Notes under the pieces: generated by a model
Databases searched by the model: none
What the model saw: the letters and a program-made list of their open reading frames with translations, nothing else
Told to the model about the DNA's origin: nothing
Position numbers and translations under genes: made by a program
In this document: positions 6,341 to 14,711 of the stretch, piece by piece
Layout of the letters: every line of letters begins with the position of its first letter
How positions within the stretch are numbered: the first letter of the stretch is position 1
DNA from: B1 sp034439755
GTDB taxonomy: Bacteria; Bacteroidota; Bacteroidia; UKL13-3
Direction of reading: 5' to 3'
DNA: 26,564 nt
NCBI GenBank assembly: GCA_034439755.1
Contig: JAWXAZ010000051.1
Span: 1 to 26,564, forward strand

Positions 6341-7495
6341 ATGTACAAAAAAATTAAAGTTCTAATATTAGGACTATTTCTATTTACCACCTCAATAGCA
6401 CAACCACATTTGTGCGACGATCCATGTAATTTAGGACCAAAACAATGAAAAACAATAAGTCTTTGTAAAATTAATCAAATAATTTATTTTAATAATACAG
6501 CCATCGATAGTGTTAACTTAATTGAAGAACCTTTTGTATTTGTTACAATTGCATATAGAATAAAAACGTGTCCTGGCCCTATAGAATCAATTGTGATTGA
6601 GGACTACGTGTATGTTGACAACCGAGATTATTGGCTCAATTATGCATTTGACCTTTCAATGGTACAACCAACAAGTCAGCCAATTATAAAATCACCGGCA
6701 CTATTGAATTGCCCATATCCACCAGCTTCAATTCAACAAGCAATTTCAGATGCTATAAATCTACTGATGAATGATCTTGCCATAAATACACAAACACAAT
6801 ATGAAGTGTTTTTTAAAGGCGCTTGTTATTCTCTAGTAAATTTAAGCTTCCCTAATGGTTCATTCTTTATTGGCACACCAGATGATTCTGGTGCTGTTGA
6901 CACTTTTTACCTATCACCAGGATCTGTAATAGCCCATAGAATTCCTTGTAATGATGCATGTTGCAAAGTGGTTTATGAATGGAAAGCAATTACACTAGAA
7001 GATGGCGAAACCATTAGCAAATGGATTCCAATTTCATATGAAGGCGACCATGAATCATGTGCCATTTCGCCTCTTCCAGATTATAATTCATTTCAAAACA
7101 AATTAGAAGCTACAATTTTTGATTCTATAAACAATACTTATATAAAAGTTGGAGGTACAATAATTGGTCAGGAACCCTGTGAACTAACTTGTCCTAGATT
7201 TACAGCACCTCCACCCAAGGATTTCGGCACAAAAATTAAAACTGATTTAAATGAAAAAGAAACTGTTTTACAATTTTCTGCAAACCCAACCTTAGTAAAT
7301 GATTTCTTGACAATAAAAAGTAATGAAACCATAAACAGCATTAACCTCTACGATATTAAAGGAAATAGGGTCCAAAAAAAGCTAAAGTTTGAAAACAATG
7401 TCCTCTACATAGATGAATTACGGGAAGGGATTTATTTCCTACAAGTAAATTTCCAAAACAACCAGGTGAGAACAATTAAAATCCTGAAAAAATAG
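6341..7495 (+). pseudogene. T9SS type-A secreted protein gene interrupted by one in-frame TGA
   Basis: From ATG 6341 the frame codes for a clear signal peptide (MYKKIKVLILGLFLFTTSIAQ) and a Cys-containing start (LCDDPCNLGPKQ), then meets TGA at 6446-6448. The same frame stays open with no other stop for another 349 codons to TAA at 7493-7495. The downstream part is a coherent protein: a cysteine-containing middle region (CNDACCK, CELTCPR) of no family I recognise, and a Por/T9SS type-A sorting domain at the end (NPTLVND, INLYDIKGNRV, ELREGIYFLQV, KILKK). Codon 36 is the single lesion; TGG to TGA is the simplest explanation (PKQ-W-KTIS). The usual gene caller would start at GTG 6593, which yields a protein without signal peptide that could not be exported. 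The 5' leader is A-rich (aaaaaaacaaatt), as is common in Bacteroidota. A terminator follows the gene. Confidence 0.75.
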
Positions 7496-7501
7496 AAATA
7501 T

Positions 7502-7533
7502 AAAAAGGGAGGAAAATTATCCCTCCCTTTTTA
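7502..7533 (+). terminator. Rho-independent terminator after the T9SS type-A gene
   Basis: AAAAAGGGAGG (7502-7512) and CCTCCCTTTTT (7522-7532) form a perfect 11-bp stem with a 9-nt loop, ending in a T run. It begins 6 nt after the TAA of the preceding gene. It is symmetrical enough to act on both strands. Confidence 0.85.
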
Positions 7534-7534
7534 T

Positions 7535-7542
7535 TAAATTTG
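7535..7542 (+). promoter_or_regulatory. Putative -7 box of the T9SS type-B gene
   Basis: TAAATTTG matches TAnnTTTG exactly and lies 16 nt before the ATG at 7559, right behind the terminator. No convincing TTTG is found at the -33 position, which falls in the terminator hairpin. Confidence 0.3.
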
Positions 7543-7558
7543 TTATAAGTCACTCAAA

Positions 7559-10500
7559 ATGAAACGTCAATTATTCCTAATACTTTTCTTTGCATTAACA
7601 TTTCAATTGCAAGCCCAGTTGGTTAAAAAAGTATGGGTGTATGGAGGAAAGGCTAATCAATTTGAAGGTAGAACCTATGTAGATAAAATTGGAAATATTT
7701 TCCACACCCTAACCTTTGATTCAACATTTACAATTGACAGCTCTGGATTCCCAGTTCTTATAAAGCATAATCTTAATGGGATTTATAATAAATTCCCTAC
7801 TGTTGCTATTATAAAATTTAACGCTTCGGGTATTTATCAATTTCACTTAATTATTAAGGGATGGTTTGTTTATGAGCCATTTCTAAATTTCCTCAATAAC
7901 AATGAAATTATATTAACCTACAACTTTTATCAAAAAGATACCATAGACCTATATCATTCTAATGGTACTTTGTATAAACGAATTACCCCACAATACCGCA
8001 GAAAACCAACTGATACATGGTACCAAAACGCTCATTTAATATGCAAATTATCTCAAACAGGTGTTTTTTTATGGGAAACATTATTTACAAGAACAGAATT
8101 GAATGATAACAACACAACAAGTGGGGCAAGTTATTTAAACCACCCTACAAATATTAATAAGAATAATGAAATAACTAGCTTTTTTCCTTATCAAGTTAAC
8201 GGAAACTTTGATTCAATAATTATTACTAACAAGTATGGAATAAGAGACACAAATATCGTATTCACACCAAATTTATTTATTAAACTAAGCCAAGATGGCC
8301 AATTTATAAGTACAATTGAACCTATAAAAAATAAACTAAAGTACAAATGCCATAATGGCCATTATTACCTAGATCAACAAATTCAAACTAAAACAGGTAA
8401 ATATCAATTATTAACTTTATATACATATTATCAGGATACCTTCAACAGATTAACTCCTATTGAGCCTGGTAAAAATATTTTACTAATAAAATACGATGAA
8501 ATTGACAGCATTATCTGGGTCAAAAAAGTAGTGCATGAATATCCCGTTCTTTCGAACCATTCACCAATATTGTGCTATGATGAACATAGAGAAGAAATAA
8601 TTGTAAGTAATTTTTATCAAGCTTTTGTAGGGTGGAGAAAACTATTGATAAACCCAAATTTCCTTAGCTACTATGATGGGAGTCACATGTGTAGATTAAA
8701 TTTGGATGGTGATATAGTATGGGAAGATTTTTATAGAGATATTAATTTTTATGGCTTATCATACAATAATACAACAAAAAATATTTTCGCTTATGGTCTC
8801 TCAAATGGCACAGAAAACAATATTCAAAAATTCTTATTAAATAACCCATTAAGAATCTACCAACCTTTCATTTGCTATTTTGATAGCTCAAATAATGTCA
8901 ATTCTGCACAACCTATTGTATCAAATCTAAGCACCTTAATTTCTCCAAAAAACAACGTCAATACTAGTATCAGTATTGGCAAATTATCGGCCTATTCTGA
9001 AGACAATCAGGGAGGAAATTACCTTTCATGCAGGTTCTATGATAGCCTTAGTATTCCATGCCAAACATACCGTGCCATCGTAGATACAAATTCATTTGGA
9101 ACACCTACATGCGATGGATTTGTATTATATAGCAAACCAATTATTCCCCTTTATACTCCTACTTGCCTAGGAAAACTTTCTCCTAGCGGCAGGTACTATT
9201 GGACAAATACAGGCTACTATTTTGACACCCTTACAAATTTGCAAGGTTGCGATAGTCTTCTCTACTTTTATGTTCATGTTTTAAAATCAAATTCCGTTCT
9301 AGATTCTACTGTATGCACGAATATGCGCTCATACAGTGGCAAGTATTTATGGGACAGTAGTGGCACCTATTTTGACACCATACCTAATACTCATAATTGC
9401 GATAGTTTGGTTACAGTTCACTTAAAGGTGCTACCTAAATTTTTTCATCTTGATACAATTGTTAAAATTTATTTTAATGCTCCAAGTGGAAAATTTGTGT
9501 GGGATAGCAGCGGAATATATATAGATTCACTAGTAAATACTTATGGATGCGATAGCATACTTAAAATTAATTTAAAAGTACTGCAAAGTTATGGCCATAT
9601 CGACACTACTGTTTGCAAAGAATATTTATCACCAAGTGGAAAATACACCTTTAGAATAAATGGCTTATATCAGGATACAATTCCTAATGCAATTGGATCT
9701 GATAGCATATTAAGTATCAACATTCATATTTTACAAAACTTTAGCACAATTGACACTGTATATTGTAGCAGCATCCTAAGCTTAAGTTTAAAACATATTT
9801 ACTCAAATTCTGGTCTATACACAGACACGCTAACTAATTCTATGAATTGTGATAGCATTGTAAGCATTCAATTTACTCGAACACCCACAAGAGATAGCAT
9901 TTTTGTAAGTGAATGCGCTCCTTACAAAGGTAAAAGCGGAAAATTGAACCTAGATAAAAGTGGAATTTATTTAGATAGTTTATTCACTCAAAAAGGTTGC
10001 GATAGCATCCTTAATATCCATTACACCAATTTAAGTAGTCATACAAACATTTTAATCAATGTATGCGACAGCCTAATCTCCCCGAGCAAGAAATACACTT
10101 ACAAAGAATCTGGCAATTATATGGATACAATCCAGAATAAGCATAATTGCGACAGTATTATAAATCTTCAACTAAATATCGAACCAATTAAAACATTCAT
10201 AACAAAATCCAACAACATAACTTGTGATTCTCCATTTGCTCAAATGGATGTAAAAGGAGGTTCATCTTATTTCTGGCAACCCAATACAAACCTTTCCAAT
10301 CTAACAATTTCAAATCCAATTGCAAATCCAGATAAATCTACTTGGTACTATGTTTTAGTTCAAACAGAAATAGGTTGCAAGGCAAAGGATAGCATAGAAA
10401 TATTGGTTCAAAAAGACCTACAAGAAAACAAATTAACCAATGTATTTTCACCCAATAATGACGGGATAAATGATTGCTTTGCCATAAGCTCAATTGCAGA

Positions 10501-10699
10501 GTTTAAAGAGGTGGAAATTTTAATATATAACAGGTGGGGCAACTTGGTTTATTCAAGTATCCAAATAAATTCATGTTGGGATGGAACCAACAAAAACGGA
10601 GAGCATGCTGCAACAGGCACCTATTATTATTTGTTGGCGGGAACATCCATTTGTAATGAATTATTAAATCTGCGCGGGACCATAACCTTACTGAGGTAA
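7559..10699 (+). CDS. Large T9SS type-B surface protein with tandem GCDS repeats and gliding-motility-type C-terminal domain
   Basis: A 1046-aa exported protein. Residues 1-20 are a signal peptide (MKRQLFLILFFALTFQLQAQ). Residues ~21-520 form a strand-rich region with short turns such as KLSQTGVFLWE, KLSQDGQFIST and RLNLDGDIVWEDF, reminiscent of beta-propeller-like repeat proteins, but I cannot name the family. Residues 534-880 hold seven ~50-aa repeats. Residues ~960-1046 are the type-B (CHU_C, gliding-motility-associated) sorting domain: NVFSPNNDGINDCF, EILIYNRWGNLVY, CWDGTNKNG, GTYYYLL, GTITLLR. The protein should cross the outer membrane by the type IX system and stay at the surface or be released. 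It is preceded by another T9SS gene and a terminator and has its own -7 box. Base composition is AT-rich compared with the dcw genes. It could be an adhesin; no enzymatic motif is seen. Confidence 0.9.
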   Translation: MKRQLFLILFFALTFQLQAQLVKKVWVYGGKANQFEGRTYVDKIGNIFHTLTFDSTFTIDSSGFPVLIKHNLNGIYNKFPTVAIIKFNASGIYQFHLIIKGWFVYEPFLNFLNNNEIILTYNFYQKDTIDLYHSNGTLYKRITPQYRRKPTDTWYQNAHLICKLSQTGVFLWETLFTRTELNDNNTTSGASYLNHPTNINKNNEITSFFPYQVNGNFDSIIITNKYGIRDTNIVFTPNLFIKLSQDGQFISTIEPIKNKLKYKCHNGHYYLDQQIQTKTGKYQLLTLYTYYQDTFNRLTPIEPGKNILLIKYDEIDSIIWVKKVVHEYPVLSNHSPILCYDEHREEIIVSNFYQAFVGWRKLLINPNFLSYYDGSHMCRLNLDGDIVWEDFYRDINFYGLSYNNTTKNIFAYGLSNGTENNIQKFLLNNPLRIYQPFICYFDSSNNVNSAQPIVSNLSTLISPKNNVNTSISIGKLSAYSEDNQGGNYLSCRFYDSLSIPCQTYRAIVDTNSFGTPTCDGFVLYSKPIIPLYTPTCLGKLSPSGRYYWTNTGYYFDTLTNLQGCDSLLYFYVHVLKSNSVLDSTVCTNMRSYSGKYLWDSSGTYFDTIPNTHNCDSLVTVHLKVLPKFFHLDTIVKIYFNAPSGKFVWDSSGIYIDSLVNTYGCDSILKINLKVLQSYGHIDTTVCKEYLSPSGKYTFRINGLYQDTIPNAIGSDSILSINIHILQNFSTIDTVYCSSILSLSLKHIYSNSGLYTDTLTNSMNCDSIVSIQFTRTPTRDSIFVSECAPYKGKSGKLNLDKSGIYLDSLFTQKGCDSILNIHYTNLSSHTNILINVCDSLISPSKKYTYKESGNYMDTIQNKHNCDSIINLQLNIEPIKTFITKSNNITCDSPFAQMDVKGGSSYFWQPNTNLSNLTISNPIANPDKSTWYYVLVQTEIGCKAKDSIEILVQKDLQENKLTNVFSPNNDGINDCFAISSIAEFKEVEILIYNRWGNLVYSSIQINSCWDGTNKNGEHAATGTYYYLLAGTSICNELLNLRGTITLLR
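9158..10201 (+). repeat. Seven tandem ~50-aa repeats within the T9SS type-B protein
   Basis: The unit reads roughly T-V-C-x5-S-P-S-G-K-Y-x-W-x3-G-x-Y-x-D-T-I-x-N-x2-G-C-D-S-I-x3-L-x-V-L. Seven copies lie between residues 534 and 880. The DNA copies have diverged, so it is an old protein repeat and not a recent DNA duplication. The same style of repeat (C-D-S-Y-T-W...G-C-D-S) is common in Bacteroidota surface proteins. Copy 3 lacks the first cysteine and copy 4 lacks the second (GSDS in place of GCDS). Confidence 0.85.
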
Positions 10700-10856
10700 C
10701 TTATTTTTAACAATGTCCATTTGCCAATTAGGGTATATGTGTACAAGTTAAATTCTGATGCCAAGGATATTTACACAGGCAAATTGGTTCGAACCGAATA
10801 AAAATTCTATACACAAATTAACCTGTGTTTAAGTGACATTTTCCTTTAGGCATAAA

Positions 10857-10920
10857 TAAAAAAAGCCCATAATCCACCGCAAATTCCCCCTTTAAAAGTG
10901 TCTGCTATGGTCTATGGGCC
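10857..10920 (-). terminator. Terminator of the dcw cluster, downstream of ftsZ
   Basis: On the - strand GCCCATA (10913-10919) pairs with TATGGGC (10865-10871) across a loop of about 41 nt, followed at once by seven T (10858-10864). It begins 22 nt after the ftsZ stop. The stem is short and the loop long, but the T run makes it a good end point for the dcw transcript. Confidence 0.6.
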
Positions 10921-10941
10921 TTGTACTATTGACCTTTCTTC

Positions 10942-12573
10942 CTAATCAACATTGTCGTGCAGAAACGAGTTATTGGTTTTAATCTCTGGCTTGCCCGTAT
11001 TATCGTCGAATAAACTTAGGCGACTCACTTGCGTGGCAGAAGAATGCGGAATTTCATCTAAGCGCTTGAGCTTTCTTTTATAGGCTGGCTCCTTTTCCAA
11101 ATCGCGCAATCCCTGTGGCGAATTTAAGGTTAAATTTAAATCCTTTAAAGTGCGAATGCGCTGAATATGTTTCTCAATTTTCTTTTCTTGGTCTTCCAAT
11201 GAGGTATCATTCATGGCATCAAAAATGGACGTAGGAGCGTTCAAATCTGGCATCATTGGCAAATCATTTGCAGCCAAATCATTTGCAGCCAAATCACTTT
11301 TTGGCAACTCATTTATGGACATATCAACCGACTCTGCTTTGTCGAAAAAATCGGCAGGCAACTCAAAAGACTCATCATTAATCTCCTCCTCAATGCGCAA
11401 GTTCAATTCAATTTCATTGGGATTGGGTTCAGGCTTTTTTGGCTCAAATCGTTCCTCCTCCAAACTGTATTTTGTTGGTTCAGGCATAATGGATTTAGGC
11501 ATTACGGGCTGAACCGATGGCGCCTTTTTCTCCTCCACAGGTGGCACATATTGCGTATTGGTACTCACATTGCCCACAATGATTTTGTTCTCTTTTGGCA
11601 ATGCATCAAAACCAGTGGCAATTAAGGTAACCGAAATATTTTCGCCCAAAGTTTCATCGTAACTGGTACCAATAATCATCTCTGCGCTAAAGCCACTCTC
11701 CTCTTGTATGTAGTTGCTAATTTCTTCAAATTCGCTCATCAAAAGCTCATTCTCATCCGAAGCAGAACTTACATTTAACAAGATATTTTTAGCCCCCAAA
11801 ATTTTACTTTCATTTAATAAAGGCGAGTTTAAAGCCGCTTTAACCGCTATCAATGCCCTCGATTCTCCACTGGCTTGCGCAGAACCCATTAAGGCCACTC
11901 CACTCGATTTCATAACGGTCTTTACGTCTTCAAAATCCACATTTATCTCGCCCGGAAAAGTAATAACCTCGGCAATTCCTTTGGCGGCAGTATTCAATAT
12001 TTCGTTGGCATGACCAAAGGCGGCACGCATAGGCAAATTGCCATACATGTCCTTAATTTTATCGTTGCTAATGATCAACAAACAATCTACCGAGTTCTTT
12101 AATGCCTCAATGCCATCAAAGGCAAAATCTTTCCTGCGCTTGCCTTCAAAAGAGAATGGCGTGGTAACAATACCCACCGTTAAAATGTCCATTTCTCTTG
12201 CTGTCTTAGCAATGATGGGTGCTGCCCCCGTGCCCGTGCCACCACCCATGCCAGCAGTAATAAACAACATCTTGGTATTTACACCCAAAGTTTCAATGAT
12301 GTCTTCTATGGCTTCCATGGCAGAATTCTTGCCCACTTCTGGGTTAGATCCTGCACCCAAACCTGCCGTTAAACTAGCGCCCAATTGAATTTTATTGGGA
12401 ATAGGACTGTTCTCTAATGCCTGCAAATCTGTGTTGCAAATAATAAAGTCTACACCCTTAATACCCTTGGTATACATATAATTTACCGCATTTCCACCGC
12501 CACCACCAACGCCTAACACCTTAATGATAGACGATTTTTCCTTTGGCATATTAAATTTAAATGAGCTTTCCAT
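10942..12573 (-). CDS. ftsZ: Cell division GTPase FtsZ
   Basis: The tubulin-like protein that polymerises into the division ring. The GTP-binding signature GGGTGTG is at residues 110-116, after KVLGVGGGGGNAV (19-30) and NTDLQAL (48-53). The T7-loop segment N-V-D-F-E-D-V-K that completes GTP hydrolysis is present near residue 220. The globular part ends around residue 325; a ~200-residue linker rich in E, P, N and S follows, then a conserved tail with PAYKRK (the Bacteroidota FtsZ C-terminal contact peptide) and ~40 further residues. At 543 aa it is well above the ~380 aa of enterobacterial FtsZ, entirely because of the linker. The linker contains a 15-bp tandem duplication (11260-11289) coding for L-A-A-N-D twice. 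It is the last gene of the cluster, 11 nt after ftsA, and is followed by a terminator. Confidence 0.97.
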   Translation of the reverse strand: MESSFKFNMPKEKSSIIKVLGVGGGGGNAVNYMYTKGIKGVDFIICNTDLQALENSPIPNKIQLGASLTAGLGAGSNPEVGKNSAMEAIEDIIETLGVNTKMLFITAGMGGGTGTGAAPIIAKTAREMDILTVGIVTTPFSFEGKRRKDFAFDGIEALKNSVDCLLIISNDKIKDMYGNLPMRAAFGHANEILNTAAKGIAEVITFPGEINVDFEDVKTVMKSSGVALMGSAQASGESRALIAVKAALNSPLLNESKILGAKNILLNVSSASDENELLMSEFEEISNYIQEESGFSAEMIIGTSYDETLGENISVTLIATGFDALPKENKIIVGNVSTNTQYVPPVEEKKAPSVQPVMPKSIMPEPTKYSLEEERFEPKKPEPNPNEIELNLRIEEEINDESFELPADFFDKAESVDMSINELPKSDLAANDLAANDLPMMPDLNAPTSIFDAMNDTSLEDQEKKIEKHIQRIRTLKDLNLTLNSPQGLRDLEKEPAYKRKLKRLDEIPHSSATQVSRLSLFDDNTGKPEIKTNNSFLHDNVD

Positions 12574-12584
12574 ATTCTTTTCTA

Positions 12585-13904
12585 TTAAACGTAATCAGTT
12601 AAATCTTCATCTTCGTATAACCATTTTTTACCTTGCTTAAAAATGCGCGATAAAATATTGGTTTGCTTTACCTCTTCTTTTGCTTTTTTTCTATCCTTTT
12701 CGTTGCTAATCGAATTGATTTTTTCTTGCTCTTGCATGCTGTTAAAACCTTTCAAAACCAAGCCAACCCCAGTAGCATAAATTGGACTCTTTATTTCCTC
12801 TATGCCACTCTGCCCTAAATGCTCGTTTGCGTAGCCAATGCGGGTATCTAAACTGGTTACAAACTCCACCAATTTATCGAGGTGTTTTAATTGCGAACCA
12901 CCACCCGTTATCACAATACCTGCATTCAATTTTTTCTCTAATCCTGAGCTTTTAATTTCATACAAAACCGTCTCAAAAATCTCCTCTACCCTAGCCTGAA
13001 TAACCATGGCAAGGTTCTTTACCGAAACCTCTTTTGGAGGGCGCCCATGGAAACTAGGAATGCACACAATTTCATTCTCTTTATTCTCTTCGGCTAGGGC
13101 TGAACCAAATTTTACTTTTAACGCTTCGGCTTGGTTGCGCAGTACATTGCACCCTTCTTCCACATCTTTGGTAATGATGTTGCCACCAAATGGAATTACT
13201 GCAGTATGCCTTATAATGCCATTCTTAAAAATAGCCACATCGGTGGTACCGCCACCAATATCTACCAAACAAACACCTGCCTCCAACTCTTCTAAGGTAA
13301 GCACCGCATCAGACGAAGACAATGGCTCTAATATTAAATCGGCCACCTCTAATTCTGCTCGCTCTACACTCTTATAAATATTTCTAATGGCATCTACATT
13401 TCCGGTGATGATGTGAAAATTAGAACTTAAACGCACACCAGACATGCCAATGGGTTCGTACACATCGCCTATATCATCCACGGTGTATTCTTGTGGCAAT
13501 ACATGAATAATTTCATCGCCAGGTGCCAAAGCCAATTTGTAAGTATCTTTAATTAAACGGGCTACATCTTCCTTGCTAATTTCTTCGTTCTTATCGCCTA
13601 GGCTAATGCTATTGCGGTGCTGCAAACTCTTGATGTGCTGACCAGCAATACCAACATGCACGCTGTGAATTTCTAGCTTAATGCCATTTTTCATGAGCGA
13701 CTGACGGGCCTTTTCTATGGCTTCGTTAATGGCCTTAACCGTCTTCTCAATATTACGCACTTCGCCACGAATTACGCCTAAACTCTCGGCCTTACCCATG
13801 CCCAACACCTCTATCTTGCCATGCTCATTGCGCTTGCCTACAATGGCACACACCTTGGTGGTACCAATATCTAGACCTACAATTACTTTTGATTCTGCCG
13901 ACAT
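12585..13904 (-). CDS. ftsA: Cell division protein FtsA
   Basis: A 439-aa actin-like ATPase that tethers FtsZ filaments to the inner membrane and recruits later division proteins. Phosphate-binding loop 1 is VGLDIGTTKVCAIVG (9-23), the second is LVDIGGGTTDVAIFKNG (~215-231), and the adenosine motif is GIVITGGGSQLKHLD (~335-349). The SHS2-type 1C domain lies between, with SVHVGIAGQHI. The far C terminus (NILSRIFKQGKKWLYEDEDLTDYV) contains a probable amphipathic membrane-binding helix, followed by an acidic end. It is 12 nt downstream of ftsQ and 11 nt upstream of ftsZ. Length and motifs are normal. Confidence 0.96.
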   Translation of the reverse strand: MSAESKVIVGLDIGTTKVCAIVGKRNEHGKIEVLGMGKAESLGVIRGEVRNIEKTVKAINEAIEKARQSLMKNGIKLEIHSVHVGIAGQHIKSLQHRNSISLGDKNEEISKEDVARLIKDTYKLALAPGDEIIHVLPQEYTVDDIGDVYEPIGMSGVRLSSNFHIITGNVDAIRNIYKSVERAELEVADLILEPLSSSDAVLTLEELEAGVCLVDIGGGTTDVAIFKNGIIRHTAVIPFGGNIITKDVEEGCNVLRNQAEALKVKFGSALAEENKENEIVCIPSFHGRPPKEVSVKNLAMVIQARVEEIFETVLYEIKSSGLEKKLNAGIVITGGGSQLKHLDKLVEFVTSLDTRIGYANEHLGQSGIEEIKSPIYATGVGLVLKGFNSMQEQEKINSISNEKDRKKAKEEVKQTNILSRIFKQGKKWLYEDEDLTDYV

Positions 13905-13916
13905 TTTTTTTCTTTT

Positions 13917-14711
13917 TTACTTTTTACAAATTACCTGACCTTCAAACCTCAAATCAATGCTCCTATAATGATTCCAACCAATTCTATTTAAACCCTCTTG
14001 GTAAAAAACCAATAACTTTTTAAACTTTGCCTCAAGATTTTCAACGTCGCCAAAAACGATTACCTCACTCCCAATTTTGGGAACTAGGATCAGTTCATTA
14101 TCGGCTCTTACAAATATCTGGTCTATTAGGGCATCATAGAACGGGTGTTTATCAACATAAGAGGCTATTTTGAACAGTTGCTTTCCTACAAAAGAGTACA
14201 CTGAATCGCCCTTCTCATATCGCTCAAAAATGTTCCCACTGGCAATGGGCACCTTACACGTATAGTGCTCTGAAAGAGGAATTTTAACCCCAAATTGATC
14301 GAGGTAAAACTGCGTACCATCATAGCGAATCACGCGTAAAACCGGTCTTCTTTGCGTGATACTAATATTTATTTCGCCACTTAAATCGGTAAACACTTCG
14401 GCCTTTTCAATTAAAAGTTGCTTACCCAAAATGGACTCCATTTTAGCCACATCCACCTCGCCCATGGGCATGCCAATCAACTTTTTATTTTTAGGTAAAA
14501 CAGGTTTCACTTGTTCCAATACCCGCTGTCTATTATAAAAATGCAAATCAATGGGATAAACAGAAATATTAAGCTTCTTCACCTGCAAATCATTTGCCTG
14601 TTTATGAGAGAATGCCAAAGCCACCAACACACACGTAAACACACTTGTCCACCCCAAGATTATAAAAACCTTGCGCAATATGTTAAGCCATTTTTGTTCA
14701 TCAAATTTCAT
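13917..14711 (-). CDS. ftsQ: Cell division protein FtsQ/DivIB
   Basis: A 264-aa single-pass inner-membrane division protein. After a short cytoplasmic start comes one membrane segment (VFIILGWTSVFTCVLVALAFS, ~15-35). The periplasmic part begins with a POTRA-like region (VYPIDLHFYNRQRVLEQV..., then KMESILGKQLLIEKAEVFTDLSGEINISITQRRPVLRVI), where the I-x-I-x-x-R-x-P-V-x-R strand is typical. A beta domain follows, ending with YRSIDLRFEGQVICKK. FtsQ connects FtsL-type proteins to the rest of the divisome. The start abuts the murC stop with no gap, and ftsA begins 12 nt after its end. Sequence conservation in this family is low; the call rests on topology, the POTRA pattern and gene order. Confidence 0.92.
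   Translation of the reverse strand: MKFDEQKWLNILRKVFIILGWTSVFTCVLVALAFSHKQANDLQVKKLNISVYPIDLHFYNRQRVLEQVKPVLPKNKKLIGMPMGEVDVAKMESILGKQLLIEKAEVFTDLSGEINISITQRRPVLRVIRYDGTQFYLDQFGVKIPLSEHYTCKVPIASGNIFERYEKGDSVYSFVGKQLFKIASYVDKHPFYDALIDQIFVRADNELILVPKIGSEVIVFGDVENLEAKFKKLLVFYQEGLNRIGWNHYRSIDLRFEGQVICKK

Noticed and set aside
6446..6448. TGA read as selenocysteine or as a reassigned codon
   Set aside because: Other genes here use TGA as an ordinary stop (effector gene, middle component, ftsI), and I see no evident SECIS-type hairpin just downstream. A nonsense mutation or base error is simpler.
11213..13377. Several ~100-codon + strand open frames opposite ftsZ and ftsA
   Set aside because: Low-complexity S/A/K-rich translations that mirror the codon pattern of ftsZ and ftsA; no start context or domain.
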